Shown here: piece after piece, positions 1-9,222 of the stretch
Layout: each line of letters starts with the position of its first letter
Numbering within the stretch: position 1 is the stretch's first letter
Assembly: GCA_022845955.1 (NCBI GenBank)
Contig: AP025576.1
Coordinates: forward strand, 5,456,001-5,520,000
DNA length: 64,000 nucleotides
Direction of reading: 5' to 3'
Source: Lachnospiraceae bacterium
Lineage (GTDB): Bacteria > Bacillota > Clostridia > Lachnospirales > Lachnospiraceae
Position numbers and translations under genes: made by a program
The notes under the pieces: generated by a model
Told to the model about the DNA's origin: nothing
Databases searched by the model: none
What the model saw: only the letters and a program-made list of their open reading frames with translations

Positions 1-1
1 A

Positions 2-268
2 AGCTGCCGCCAAAACCTGATTATGACCTTGCTGGAAGGGTTCTCCTCGGGTCTGCTGGGCGCCCTGCTCGCTATGGTTATCTCCTGGCAGGAAATACAG
101 ACAATCTTTCTCGCAGCCGGTCCGAAAATATCCATGTCCCCCCGTCTGGAAGCCTCCGACTTTCTGGCAGCCGGACTGATGGGAATCCTGGTAACACTGA
201 TCGGCTCCGCTGTCCCTGTCTGGAAAAGCCGCCGTATGCACCTGATTGAAGAAATAAAATTTGAATAA
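2..268 (+). CDS. FtsX-like ABC permease, C-terminal end (partial)
   Basis: The reading frame is open from the first complete codon and stops at 266-268, so only the last 88 residues of a longer protein are present. They contain two hydrophobic segments separated by a loop, the second followed by a basic stretch (WKSRRMHLIEEIKFE). This is the usual end of FtsX/MacB-family permeases, where the last transmembrane helix is followed by a short cytoplasmic tail. The ATPase gene begins 19 bases downstream, so the two probably form one exporter of the MacB/LolCDE superfamily. The substrate cannot be told from this fragment. Confidence 0.75.
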   Translation, partial: SCRQNLIMTLLEGFSSGLLGALLAMVISWQEIQTIFLAAGPKISMSPRLEASDFLAAGLMGILVTLIGSAVPVWKSRRMHLIEEIKFE

Positions 269-287
269 GAAAGCGAAGGCAGATACT

Positions 288-971
288 ATGAAAGCAGAAA
301 AAAATATTGCCGTGGAAGGCAGACATCTTGTCAAAGATTTTAATCCGGGCGGCACCCCCACAAAGGTGCTCAAAGACGTTTCCCTTAAGGTGGCGCAGGG
401 GGAATTCGCAGCCATCATGGGGCCTTCCGGCTCCGGAAAAAGCACGCTCCTCTATATCCTGGGCGGCCTGGACTCCCCCACGTCCGGATCCGTCCTTCTC
501 AACGGAACCGATATTTCCCGGTTTGACGATGCAAAAATGAGCCGGATCCGCAGACAGAAAATCGGGTTTGTTTTTCAGTTTTACAACCTCATACCCAACC
601 TGAGCGTGGAAGAAAACATCCTGCTCCCCCTGCTGCTGGACGGCAGGAAAAAGCAGGAATATAAAAAGGATCTGGAACACATCCTTGAGGTCGTGGGCCT
701 CTCCCACCGCCGCAGGCATACCCCCCGGGAATTATCCGGCGGCCAGCAGCAGCGGGTGGCCATCGCCAGAGCCTTGATCGGCAGGCCCGAAATCCTTTTT
801 GCCGACGAGCCTACCGGCAACCTGGATACCGGAACCGGCGCCGAAATCATGGAGCTTCTCCGGGAAATAAACCGGGACAGCGGCCAGACTATCCTCATGG
901 TCACCCACTCGCCGGAGGCCGCGGAAAGCAGCAGCCGGATCATAACGGTACGGGACGGGGTTATCTGTTGA
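288..971 (+). CDS. ABC transporter ATP-binding protein, MacB/LolD type
   Basis: This is a 227-residue ATPase that would power the adjacent FtsX-like permease. Visible motifs are Walker A (GPSGSGKST, about residues 45-53), the Q-loop (VFQFYN), the signature LSGGQQQR (about 149), Walker B (ILFADEP, about 169) and the H-loop (MVTHS). An in-frame TTG at 261 would add nine residues and overlap the permease stop. I chose the ATG at 288 because GAAGG lies about 8 bases upstream. Such pairs export peptides or lipoproteins or confer antimicrobial peptide resistance; no regulator is visible here. Confidence 0.9.
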   Translation: MKAEKNIAVEGRHLVKDFNPGGTPTKVLKDVSLKVAQGEFAAIMGPSGSGKSTLLYILGGLDSPTSGSVLLNGTDISRFDDAKMSRIRRQKIGFVFQFYNLIPNLSVEENILLPLLLDGRKKQEYKKDLEHILEVVGLSHRRRHTPRELSGGQQQRVAIARALIGRPEILFADEPTGNLDTGTGAEIMELLREINRDSGQTILMVTHSPEAAESSSRIITVRDGVIC

Positions 972-983
972 TATATCCTCCAA

Positions 984-1074
984 AAGGCCGGACAGCTTAT
1001 AACAAAGAAACGTAACTGTTCAGTACCCTCACAGTTACAAAGAAACAACAATTGCAGGCGGCCTGTCCGGCCTT
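984..1074. terminator. Nested inverted repeats after the ABC operon
   Basis: Two perfect inverted repeats are nested. The outer 12-base arms are 984-995 (AAGGCCGGACAG) and 1063-1074. The inner 8-base arms are 1012-1019 (GTAACTGT) and 1031-1038. The structure lies between the convergent ABC ATPase and esterase genes, so a transcription-stop role in either direction is plausible. There is no long T tract next to the outer stem, so it is not a textbook Rho-independent terminator. Confidence 0.5.
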
Positions 1075-1097
1075 AAGCGTATTTTCCCTTCTATGCC

Positions 1098-1973
1098 TTA
1101 CAGCATTCGATCCAGGAACTCCAGAATCCTCTGTGACATCTCCTCCTGGTAAAATTCCATCCCCATATGCCCGGCCCCCTGTATGCGGTAATAGTCCACA
1201 GGCACCTTATTCTGTGTCAGGACCTCATAAAAGGCATCACTGCCTGAAATATCCACCAGCGTATCCCCGGTTCCGTGGGCCAGGAAAAACGGAACCGTAT
1301 TCTCATTGACATAGTACTGTGCTTCCATTTTTGCCGCCCTTTCGGGTTCCGTCTCCGGATCAAAGCCCAGAAGCTGGACTGTGCGGGAATCGCCTGTGGT
1401 TTCCGGCAGCGGCACTCCGTCCATGGACTGCCGTGCCGGTTTCCGTCTCAGGGCTGCGGGACCATAATAATTTACCACAGCCGATACCCGGCTGGACTGT
1501 TCCTGATATTCTCCCACATCAAAGGCAGAAATACCGTTTGTGACACCCACCATAGCTGCCAGATTACCGCCGGCGGATTCGCCTCCGACAGCGATCCGCT
1601 CCGGATCAATCCTGAATTCACCGGCATGTGCCCTCAAAAAACGGATCGCCTTTTTGGCATCCTCGATTTGCGCCGGAAAATGGGCGCTGTTGGACAGCCG
1701 GTATTCAATACTCGCCGCCGCATATCCCCTTTTTGCAAAATAGGTCAGCCATGGAATATAAGCGGAACGTTCCATTGTTGCAAAACCTCCTCCGCATAGC
1801 CAAACAAACAACGGCCTTTTCTCTCCCTCCTCCGGTCTGAAGGGCAGAAGGAGATCCAGCTTCAGATCCTTATAGTTATAAAAGGGAAACCAGTAAGGCA
1901 CTCTGGCGAACGTAATGCCGGACAGCAAAGTGATCGGCGTGCCGGTCAACGGTACATAAATATTTTTTTTCAT
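1098..1973 (-). CDS. Alpha/beta hydrolase, acetyl-esterase (HSL/Aes) type
   Basis: The 291-residue protein resembles the hormone-sensitive-lipase branch of alpha/beta hydrolases. It has an oxyanion-hole stretch (LCGGGFA, in place of the usual HGGG), the nucleophile elbow GGESAGGN, a likely acid in HGTGDTLVD and the catalytic histidine in GAGHMGME. No signal peptide is seen, so it is probably cytoplasmic and may remove acetyl or other ester groups from imported sugars. AAGGAGG lies just upstream of the ATG at 1973. It is transcribed divergently from the binding-protein gene at 2214. The natural ester is unknown. Confidence 0.85.
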   Translation of the reverse strand: MKKNIYVPLTGTPITLLSGITFARVPYWFPFYNYKDLKLDLLLPFRPEEGEKRPLFVWLCGGGFATMERSAYIPWLTYFAKRGYAAASIEYRLSNSAHFPAQIEDAKKAIRFLRAHAGEFRIDPERIAVGGESAGGNLAAMVGVTNGISAFDVGEYQEQSSRVSAVVNYYGPAALRRKPARQSMDGVPLPETTGDSRTVQLLGFDPETEPERAAKMEAQYYVNENTVPFFLAHGTGDTLVDISGSDAFYEVLTQNKVPVDYYRIQGAGHMGMEFYQEEMSQRILEFLDRML

Positions 1974-2014
1974 AGGAAAGCCTCCTTCACAGAAAATGAT
2001 ATAATAAAGGAACG

Positions 2015-2115
2015 GTTCAGACGTATCTGAACGGTGACATAATAAGTATAAAAACTGTGCCGCCTGAAAAACAGAACAAAGCTGTCCCCTTTTGACAGTA
2101 TTGTGTCAATTGACA
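2015..2115. promoter_or_regulatory. Divergent control region with two palindromes
   Basis: The 240 bases between the divergent esterase and binding-protein genes hold no gene. They hold two perfect palindromes: an 18-base one at 2015-2032 (arms GTTCAGA and TCTGAAC, loop CGTA) and the 12-base TGTCAATTGACA at 2104-2115. The second contains a -35-like TTGACA on both strands, and another TTGACA sits at 2092-2097, but no good -10 is spaced correctly. These look like operators; the regulator is not known. Confidence 0.45.
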
Positions 2116-2213
2116 GCAGAATCGTTCTTTTATCAAACGAAGGCTTCCCATAAAATAAACTTACCATCAGAGGAACGGTTCCACCGTACGATTCAGAAAG
2201 AGAGGAATTTACT

Positions 2214-3791
2214 ATGAAAAAGAAAGTGTTAGCGCTTATACTCGCTGCGGCTGTGGCAATCGGCCTCACAGCCTGCGGCGGTAAGGACAGCGGGAGTCCG
2301 TCGGGTACCGCATCTGCCTCCGCCGGGCAATCCGGGACAACGGAGGCCGGCAGTTCAGAGGCCGGGAATACCGATACACCGGAAGAATATTATTTTGAAG
2401 AGCTGCAGCATTTGGTTATGGCATTCCCTACCTGGACAGGCGCGCCGGCGGATTTGGAAATGGTTACGGAAAAGGTCAACGAAATTTTACGGGCAAAATA
2501 CAATATAGAAGTTGAATTCCAGATCAGCGACTCCGGATCCTATAAGCAGAATATGACACTCGCGCTTTCCAGCGGGGAACAAATAGACATCCTGAGCACC
2601 CTGTTTGCAAGCTATTCCAATATGGTAAACCAGGGGTATCTGATGGATCTGGAGGAGGACGAGCTGCTTCAAACCTATGGACAGGGAATCATCGAAGTCC
2701 TCGGTCAGGAATATATAGATGCCTGCCGCGTGGGCGGTGTTCTCTACGGACTCACCAATACCCGCGATTATGCATCGGGCCGCGGCTGTATCGCGGTAAG
2801 CACCGAATATCTGGATGGTATCGGGTATGAAGCCCCCGCAGATGCCGGAGAAATTATTCAAATAACCGAAGAAGAACTGAATGAAATTTTCGCAAAGCTC
2901 CATGCCGGATATCCGGAGCTTGAGGTATACCGTCCTGCGGCGAACGACCTGGTCCAGCAGACGATGATCGATCAGATCGGCGGTGATAACTTCGGCGTCC
3001 TCCTTGGGACAAGTGAGGAATTAAAAATCGTAAACCTGTTCGAATCCGATGAATATATGAACTTCTGCAAAAGGGTATATAATTGGAATCAGCTGGGCTA
3101 TATCAGCAAGGACGCCGCTGCTGATACCACAAACGTCATAACCCTGGTAAAAGAAAATGTTCTGATGGCCTACGGCACCGGCGGCAAACCGGGCAGCAAG
3201 GTGCAGGAATCCACCGGCGGCGGACGGGATATGACCATCTTCCAGACCAGGGAGGATTATATCTCTTCCTCTTCCATATCAAGCTATCCCTGGGTTATGC
3301 CCATAACGACAGCAAGTCCCGAAGCATCCATGGTTTTGTTAAATGAACTGTATACCAATCCCGCGCTTTCCGACCTCATCATTTACGGTATCGAGGGGAC
3401 GCATTATGAAATTACAGAGGATGGCTTTCTGGATGCCAACGCCGGTACAAGCCCGGATACCTACTCCACATTAAACTGGCTGTACCCCAATCAGTTCGCC
3501 AGCACCGTCCTGGTGGGAAATACGGCGGACCTGTGGGATCGTACCAGGAAATTTAATGAGGAAGCAATAAAATCCCCCGCCATGGGATTTGCCTTTGACA
3601 GCACAACAATCACAACAGAACTCACGGCGGTAACTAATGTGTATGAAGAATACCAGAAGAGCCTGGAATATGGCTTCGTGGATCCGGAAGTGGGGATTCC
3701 CGAAATGCTGGAAAAAATGAACAATGCAGGGCTTGCGAAAATCATCGCTGAAAAACAGGCACAGCTGGATGCCTGGGCGGCGGCAAAATAA
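2214..3791 (+). CDS. Sugar ABC transporter substrate-binding lipoprotein (LplA-like, DUF3502 C-terminus)
   Basis: The 525-residue protein begins with a lipoprotein signal peptide ending in LTAC, so it should be anchored outside the membrane at its lipidated cysteine. The body resembles family 1 extracellular solute-binding proteins. The last roughly 130 residues (from about SPDTYSTLNW through PEVGIPEML) match the DUF3502 domain of LplA-type oligosaccharide binders. It is followed by a convergent gene rather than permeases, so it is an orphan. The permease pair at 22498-24419 lacks its own binding protein and is a possible partner. A GAGAGG-type ribosome site precedes the ATG. Confidence 0.88.
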   Translation: MKKKVLALILAAAVAIGLTACGGKDSGSPSGTASASAGQSGTTEAGSSEAGNTDTPEEYYFEELQHLVMAFPTWTGAPADLEMVTEKVNEILRAKYNIEVEFQISDSGSYKQNMTLALSSGEQIDILSTLFASYSNMVNQGYLMDLEEDELLQTYGQGIIEVLGQEYIDACRVGGVLYGLTNTRDYASGRGCIAVSTEYLDGIGYEAPADAGEIIQITEEELNEIFAKLHAGYPELEVYRPAANDLVQQTMIDQIGGDNFGVLLGTSEELKIVNLFESDEYMNFCKRVYNWNQLGYISKDAAADTTNVITLVKENVLMAYGTGGKPGSKVQESTGGGRDMTIFQTREDYISSSSISSYPWVMPITTASPEASMVLLNELYTNPALSDLIIYGIEGTHYEITEDGFLDANAGTSPDTYSTLNWLYPNQFASTVLVGNTADLWDRTRKFNEEAIKSPAMGFAFDSTTITTELTAVTNVYEEYQKSLEYGFVDPEVGIPEMLEKMNNAGLAKIIAEKQAQLDAWAAAK

Positions 3792-3893
3792 GATAGTAAA
3801 GTTGACGCCAGCCTTTCCCCGCATACGTCTTTGCATTCCTGTGTCATGAAACATTTTCCCTGGGACGCCTCCGCCTTTTTCTCTCATTCTTTT

Positions 3894-5891
3894 TTACTTA
3901 TCTACATGGGGAAAAACGGATATCCTCATCCTGGCACAGCCATAGGGAACCAGCACCACATCCTCAATTTCTTCGGCGGCCATCCTTTTCGCTTCTTTCT
4001 TTGACGGCAATGCCGGAGTAAAATAGAAATCTCCTTTTACCTTCACCTGGGTGGAAAGCTGTTCCGGTGTAACCAACGCAAACGGAATATGGTTTTCGGT
4101 TACCTCTGTTTCATGGCGCAGCTTCCATCCCTGCAGACGTCTTGCCTTTGTATGGATTTTTACCGGCGCTCCCTCCCATGTAAAAGGATGCGCTCCCATA
4201 GCGCACTCTTCTGTTTCAAACAAACTTTCGGGCGCTTTATCCGGCAGTATAAGCGCATAGTTCCACGGTCCGTCCGAATATACATCATAAGCGGGAAAAG
4301 CCGATGTGGAACGGCGGTCTGTGGAATCTATCCGCCAGTCTTCTTTGATTTGCAGTGCATATGCCAGGGGTCCCCTTTCTATTCCCGCCCCGTCTTCAGG
4401 CCAGTCCGTAATTCTGATTTCCATAGGAAGGTGCAGTTCTACAACATCGCCGTCCCTATATTCCCGTTTCACCGTCACAAAGCTGCCCGGATGGCATTTT
4501 TCCTTCTGCGTTTCACCGTTTACCAGAATATACGCCGTTTTACACCAGCCTGGAATACGCAGTTTCAACCCAAAGCTTATGGCTTCCCTTCCCATATGGA
4601 TTTCAAACCGAACCGTTTCCCGGAAAGGATATTCCGTATCCTCTGTCACTTTTACAGGAACTCCCATGCAGACAAAGGAAACCTCACTAGGTCCATAAAG
4701 TACGGCTGCTATCCCCTCCTCCTGTGGTTCCATCCACATACGGGCCGCATAGTTCGGCATAGCCCTGTTCACATTACCCGGACAGCATTCCGTTGCCGGG
4801 TTCGGGCGGTATGCCATTTCTCCAAGCCCCTGCCCCAGCAGATTATGATTAGAATGAGCAGAAGCTATGACCTGGTTTGGACTGGAAAAATACTGAAGAC
4901 TCTTAAAATCTCCTCCTACAGCGCCCGGAAGTGCATTAAAAGCCGCTTTTTCAATCATGTCTCCGTATGCGGCATCCCCCGTCGCTATCAGAAGACAGCC
5001 TGCCATCCACATAAAATCTGTAATCACACAGGTTTCATGACTGTCCAGCCCGCTTTTTCCATGCATAAATTCCGCACTGCTTGGCACACCGTCTATCAGC
5101 ATACTGTATCGTTCCAGCTTACGAAGAGCGCTCTTACTCACTTCAAGGTAATATTCCTTTCCTGTTATCCGGTAAAGGACAGCTCCCAGCTTACCCACCT
5201 CACGAAAACTTACCCCATGGCAGTCAGCAAAATCCTCCCGCAGCAGATACCGGGGAGTCAGTTCTTTCGATTCATCCGGAAAAATTGCTTTCCGTTCCAT
5301 CTCCGCCCAGGTATCCTCCGCCAGCTGCTTTAGCTTCCTGTTCCCTGTTTTTTCATACAACCATACCAGTGATTCAATATTACAGACATTTCTGCCCGTC
5401 GAATGATCATAGGGGCTTTCCAGGTAGTGTCTCTCTAATGCCCGGAGTACCTCCTCCTCACCGGTTATCTCATAATAAGCGGCAACCGCGCGGAAAAATA
5501 TGGCATGGGACCAGCGTGTATACAAATCCGGGTAAGTACAGGTTTTTTTAATAAAACGCGGTCCCAGATAGCCGTCCTCGTCCGCATAAGACAACACATG
5601 GCGGATAATGCTGCCGGCCTTTTCCATCAGAAATGGATCCCGGAGCAATCCTGCGCACCGTATCATCCCATCGATCCAATAAGCATTCTGTTCGTAATAC
5701 CCCCAAAAGTGGAAATCCCTTCCAAGATCCCGAAGTTCTGTCCAGGAAACAGCAGGGTCATCAAACGGAAAACCTGCATTTTCCAGATGACCCGTAAGCC
5801 CATCCCTCTGCAGCCACAGATAGGCTTCCAGCCAGCCAAGCGGTTTTATATTGGTAAGCGCAGTTTCCCTAAATACCTGATAGCTTTTCAT
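3894..5891 (-). CDS. GH127-type glycoside hydrolase (DUF1680, beta-L-arabinofuranosidase family)
   Basis: This is a 665-residue protein of the DUF1680/GH127 family, whose characterised member HypBA1 of Bifidobacterium (about 658 residues) is a beta-L-arabinofuranosidase. The zinc and nucleophile pattern is intact: Glu286 and Cys288 (HETC) and the pair Cys369-Cys370 (ECCPGNVNR) correspond to the Glu-Cys and Cys-Cys ligands of HypBA1. No signal peptide is present, so it acts on imported oligosaccharides. It is the last gene of the nine-gene operon, and its ATG overlaps the stop of the heparinase-like gene by four bases. True specificity may differ, since several GH families share this fold. Confidence 0.88.
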   Translation of the reverse strand: MKSYQVFRETALTNIKPLGWLEAYLWLQRDGLTGHLENAGFPFDDPAVSWTELRDLGRDFHFWGYYEQNAYWIDGMIRCAGLLRDPFLMEKAGSIIRHVLSYADEDGYLGPRFIKKTCTYPDLYTRWSHAIFFRAVAAYYEITGEEEVLRALERHYLESPYDHSTGRNVCNIESLVWLYEKTGNRKLKQLAEDTWAEMERKAIFPDESKELTPRYLLREDFADCHGVSFREVGKLGAVLYRITGKEYYLEVSKSALRKLERYSMLIDGVPSSAEFMHGKSGLDSHETCVITDFMWMAGCLLIATGDAAYGDMIEKAAFNALPGAVGGDFKSLQYFSSPNQVIASAHSNHNLLGQGLGEMAYRPNPATECCPGNVNRAMPNYAARMWMEPQEEGIAAVLYGPSEVSFVCMGVPVKVTEDTEYPFRETVRFEIHMGREAISFGLKLRIPGWCKTAYILVNGETQKEKCHPGSFVTVKREYRDGDVVELHLPMEIRITDWPEDGAGIERGPLAYALQIKEDWRIDSTDRRSTSAFPAYDVYSDGPWNYALILPDKAPESLFETEECAMGAHPFTWEGAPVKIHTKARRLQGWKLRHETEVTENHIPFALVTPEQLSTQVKVKGDFYFTPALPSKKEAKRMAAEEIEDVVLVPYGCARMRISVFPHVDK

Positions 5892-7768
5892 TCTGTTTTC
5901 TCTCCCCCTCTTTCGTGAACCGCTTTAAGTTCCAGCGTAAAACAGCATTCTTTATCCGGTTTAAGCAGGCAAAAATCCATACAGTAAACCGTACATATTT
6001 CATCCCGGGAAGGCTTAAATTCTTCCTTTCCGATTCTTAATTCCCATTTTTCCGAATCATAGGCAAAAACGGCTTTCCCTTGCGTACCTCGCAGGCAAAG
6101 GCTCCCCTCTTTGTCTGTGCCCGGAGAAAACGTCGTCACAAAGCGTTCTGTCAGGCTATCCGGTTTCCTGGCAAAGGTAAAATCGTCCCGCAGCATGAAT
6201 TCCCTTCCTGCTTTCCCTATTAAAAAGGTGCGTCGGATTCCCCGGATAATTTCCTGGCCATAGGCACCGCCGATTTCATAGCTGATTTTATCCAGCCCCG
6301 TTTCCTGCTCCACAGTAAAGCTGCCGGCTCCATATTCCTTTCCTGCCTTCTGGCAAAATCCATTTATGATTGGCAGGGAATGTCCCCTTGAGGAAGCAGC
6401 AAAGAACGTATACCGCTCCGGGCCGAAGTACTGCCTGGAATGCATGCCGACACCCACATCTGCCAAAAAGGTATCTCCGTCCGCATTCAGCAGAAAGCTG
6501 CCTACATCATTGTGATTATGAGGTTCGCCATTATGTCCGCCCTTGCAGGCAAATGCAAACCCATTCCTCTTAATTACCACCCACTCCGCCTGTTCCAGCT
6601 TATAAAATGCCTCTTTCTCTTCCTCTCCGTCCTCCCAAAAAGGATCGGTCCATATCAGATTACGCAGATCGGAAGCCCAGCGGTGACAGCCGTCATCTCC
6701 GTAATCAGCCATACATATTGCCGGAGGAACCGTAACTTCAGGATTTATCCTGTGCAGATGATGCGTCAGTCCCGGTGTAAACCAGTTTTCCCTGGGTGCA
6801 TCCGAAAAACTGACCGCTGTCCTCCCATGAAGAAAACATTTCTGCTGAAAGGTCATAATCCGGTTTATCTTTTCCCCCTGCGCACCCTTAAGCAAATCTA
6901 TCTTTCCGCCTGTACGCTCTTTCAGAAGTTCAGAAAAATAAACAAAATATCCAAATCCATAATTCCAATAAGAAAGGCCTTCCGGGCATGCGCCGTCCGC
7001 TCCATACCCATTGATAAATGTCTCCATGGAATTCATAACCCGGTATACAATCCGTCCCAGCAGCATCGGTTCTTCGATCAGATACAGCGCTGCGGCTCCC
7101 ACAGACCCGGAACACACCGCCGTCCAGTTGGCAGTACCGTTTTCCCAGTCTCTTCTGTCCGTATCCGCACCCAAATAAGGAAGCAGAATCCTTTCAAAGA
7201 TAAGGGAGCGTGCCCTGTGGCATAAAAAAGGATCCAGCCTGTCATATAGCAGAGAAGTGATTTCCGCCAACGCAAACCCTGTTTCTGATCCAAACAAATC
7301 TATAATCTGGCTCTGTCTGCTGCGCACACCGGTGAATATGCCTTTCTCATTGAAAAAAGGCTGTTTCGTGATAATTTCCATCGACCTGCCCTCCATATGG
7401 GCAGGCAGACACCAACTGGACTCGTCACATATCGCCCAGATAATATCCGAAAGTTCAGTCAGATTATCCGCATTTGGTTCCAGCAATGATAACAGGGCAA
7501 AGGTATTCAGCCGTTTCCTGTGTCCAAAATAAAACACCTCATATTCCTGCCTGCTGCCGGTTATGTCAAAAAGACGATAATAACGGTAAGGCAGGCAGGA
7601 AATCGGTGTCCCCCTCATTTCTTCGGCTGTCCTGCGAATGCTTTGCACCATGCGGGACAGAACGGAGGCTTCTCCCGCCGCTTTCCATACGGCGGGGTCC
7701 CTGGCTTCCAACATCATGGAATCGGGTGTTGTACCCTGCAGAGCTTCTATTACATCTCCCAAATTCAT
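5888..7768 (-). CDS. Heparinase II/III-family protein
   Basis: This 626-residue protein has an N-terminal helical toroid-like part and, from roughly residue 390, a heparinase II/III C-terminal domain marked by GGHNGEPHNHNDVGSFLL and a following ADVGVG stretch. Known relatives are polysaccharide lyases acting on heparin, alginate or oligo-uronides. No signal peptide is seen, so a cytoplasmic exo-type lyase or hydrolase acting on imported fragments is likely. It is translationally coupled to the GH127 gene through an ATGA overlap, and the isomerase gene ends 13 bases upstream. This suggests that the operon substrate includes an acidic or uronate-bearing unit, which is inference. Confidence 0.8.
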   Translation of the reverse strand: MNLGDVIEALQGTTPDSMMLEARDPAVWKAAGEASVLSRMVQSIRRTAEEMRGTPISCLPYRYYRLFDITGSRQEYEVFYFGHRKRLNTFALLSLLEPNADNLTELSDIIWAICDESSWCLPAHMEGRSMEIITKQPFFNEKGIFTGVRSRQSQIIDLFGSETGFALAEITSLLYDRLDPFLCHRARSLIFERILLPYLGADTDRRDWENGTANWTAVCSGSVGAAALYLIEEPMLLGRIVYRVMNSMETFINGYGADGACPEGLSYWNYGFGYFVYFSELLKERTGGKIDLLKGAQGEKINRIMTFQQKCFLHGRTAVSFSDAPRENWFTPGLTHHLHRINPEVTVPPAICMADYGDDGCHRWASDLRNLIWTDPFWEDGEEEKEAFYKLEQAEWVVIKRNGFAFACKGGHNGEPHNHNDVGSFLLNADGDTFLADVGVGMHSRQYFGPERYTFFAASSRGHSLPIINGFCQKAGKEYGAGSFTVEQETGLDKISYEIGGAYGQEIIRGIRRTFLIGKAGREFMLRDDFTFARKPDSLTERFVTTFSPGTDKEGSLCLRGTQGKAVFAYDSEKWELRIGKEEFKPSRDEICTVYCMDFCLLKPDKECCFTLELKAVHERGGEKTE

Positions 7769-7781
7769 ACTTACCGCTTCC

Positions 7782-9206
7782 TTATTTCAAGAATTTTTCT
7801 ATCTGAGCCGCATCCGGCTGCATCGGATCCGCGTGCAGCCCGGGAATATACCTGCATGCCTCATACAAAACCGGCGCAATATCCGCATAAATTCCGGCAC
7901 AATGGTGGATATAAGGGCCGGTCACCACCCTATGCTCGATAGCCGGCCAGTCTTCAAATTCAATCCAGCCATAGGTTCCTGTAGTGACAGGCCCCTCCAC
8001 GACTTTTCCTCTGGCAGAAAGAAGCTGATAGTCATCCGCAGAACCATCAAATCTGCAGATCGTAACCGTTCCCTTGTCCAGTTCAAATTTTCCTACGGAA
8101 GGTCTGCCTTCATCAAATGAGGCCGAAATTGCCGCTTTGTGATCCTTCCCCGCCACGGAACGGGGGAAATTACCACAATGCCAGAAAAGTTCCGCATTAT
8201 CATTATCGGGATGACGGGCAGTTATATCTGCAAGAAAACTTGTCTGTTTCCATCCTGATGCCGCCTGCGCCATACAAGAGCTGATCGCACCATGAATATC
8301 CATTTCGCAAGCTACCGGCAGTCCTGCATCCGTCAGCTCTGCAAAAGTGAAACAGCTTGAAATCCCCGCGATCTGACGCATAGGTTCCCAACAGCTGGAA
8401 GCTATCCCATCAATTTTATACTCCTTAGCCCAATGGCTGATTGCCGTATACATGGCCGCGGTACGGTATAGATATTCCTCTTCGATACGTACGTCAAAAT
8501 TATCTTTATAGTACCGGACTCTTTCCTTTAGTACTTCCCTGTTGCTGATGGCCTCCTTATACATAGCCTCTACCTCCAGCATGGTGATGGGAACCACTTC
8601 GATCCCAAATCGCTCCAGGAGCTGACGCTCATTGCATTTCACCGACCAGAACGTTTCCGGCCTTACGCCGAACTGTCCGATGCGCATACCATAAAAGCTC
8701 TTCACCACCAAAGATGCGGCCAGGAAGTTATTCAATACCCGGTCAAAAACTTCATCCTCCACACGGCAGTTAGTCATATAAGTAAAAGGGACGCCGAACT
8801 GATTCAACACCTTACCAGTCGCAAATAATCCGCACTGGCTGTCTGTGCAGCGGTTTCCTGCCGCATCTGGAGCCCCATCTCTTGGTCCCCACAGCAAAAG
8901 CGGCTTATTCAGAAGCTTTCCAACCTTCGCCACCGCATCCTCACACCCAAAATTCAAATGGGGCATAAATAAGGCATCAACCCCTTTTTCCCTCAGATAC
9001 GCAGCCGTTTTTTCTGCGTCCAGGCCGTTTCTTATGATTCCTTCTTCATTCAGGAAATCAATATTGATATAAGCAATTCCCATCTGGCTGAGTTTGGCTT
9101 CTACCTGCCTTTTCCTCTCCAACGCCACATTACTATTACAGAAAAATTCTCCCGACAAATCCCGTCGTGTAGGCACGACTCCCAAAAGTACTTCCTTCCT
9201 GCTCAT
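7782..9206 (-). CDS. L-fucose/L-arabinose isomerase family protein
   Basis: The 474-residue protein resembles the FucI/AraA isomerase superfamily, which interconverts aldoses and ketoses with a divalent metal. Supporting stretches are GVRPETFWSVK, GIASSCWEPM and the likely metal-binding segment PVACEMDIHGA. An earlier in-frame start at 9251 would overlap the aldolase gene. I chose the ATG at 9206 because GGAAGGGG precedes it, leaving a 16-base gap. Together with the aldolase and PfkB kinase of the same operon it would make a three-step isomerise, phosphorylate, cleave pathway. The actual sugar is not known and L-fucose itself is only one option. Confidence 0.8.
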   Translation of the reverse strand: MSRKEVLLGVVPTRRDLSGEFFCNSNVALERKRQVEAKLSQMGIAYINIDFLNEEGIIRNGLDAEKTAAYLREKGVDALFMPHLNFGCEDAVAKVGKLLNKPLLLWGPRDGAPDAAGNRCTDSQCGLFATGKVLNQFGVPFTYMTNCRVEDEVFDRVLNNFLAASLVVKSFYGMRIGQFGVRPETFWSVKCNERQLLERFGIEVVPITMLEVEAMYKEAISNREVLKERVRYYKDNFDVRIEEEYLYRTAAMYTAISHWAKEYKIDGIASSCWEPMRQIAGISSCFTFAELTDAGLPVACEMDIHGAISSCMAQAASGWKQTSFLADITARHPDNDNAELFWHCGNFPRSVAGKDHKAAISASFDEGRPSVGKFELDKGTVTICRFDGSADDYQLLSARGKVVEGPVTTGTYGWIEFEDWPAIEHRVVTGPYIHHCAGIYADIAPVLYEACRYIPGLHADPMQPDAAQIEKFLK

Positions 9207-9222
9207 GTTTTTCCCCTTCCCT

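Noticed and set aside
2026..2037. Catabolite-repression (cre) site upstream of the binding-protein gene
   Set aside because: TGAACGGTGACA resembles the consensus only loosely and is two bases too short; it is better explained as part of the 18-base palindrome.
4089..5333. A 414-codon open frame on the plus strand
   Set aside because: It lies fully antisense to the GH127 gene, whose catalytic residues are all present, and its own protein is rich in His, Phe and Arg without any motif.
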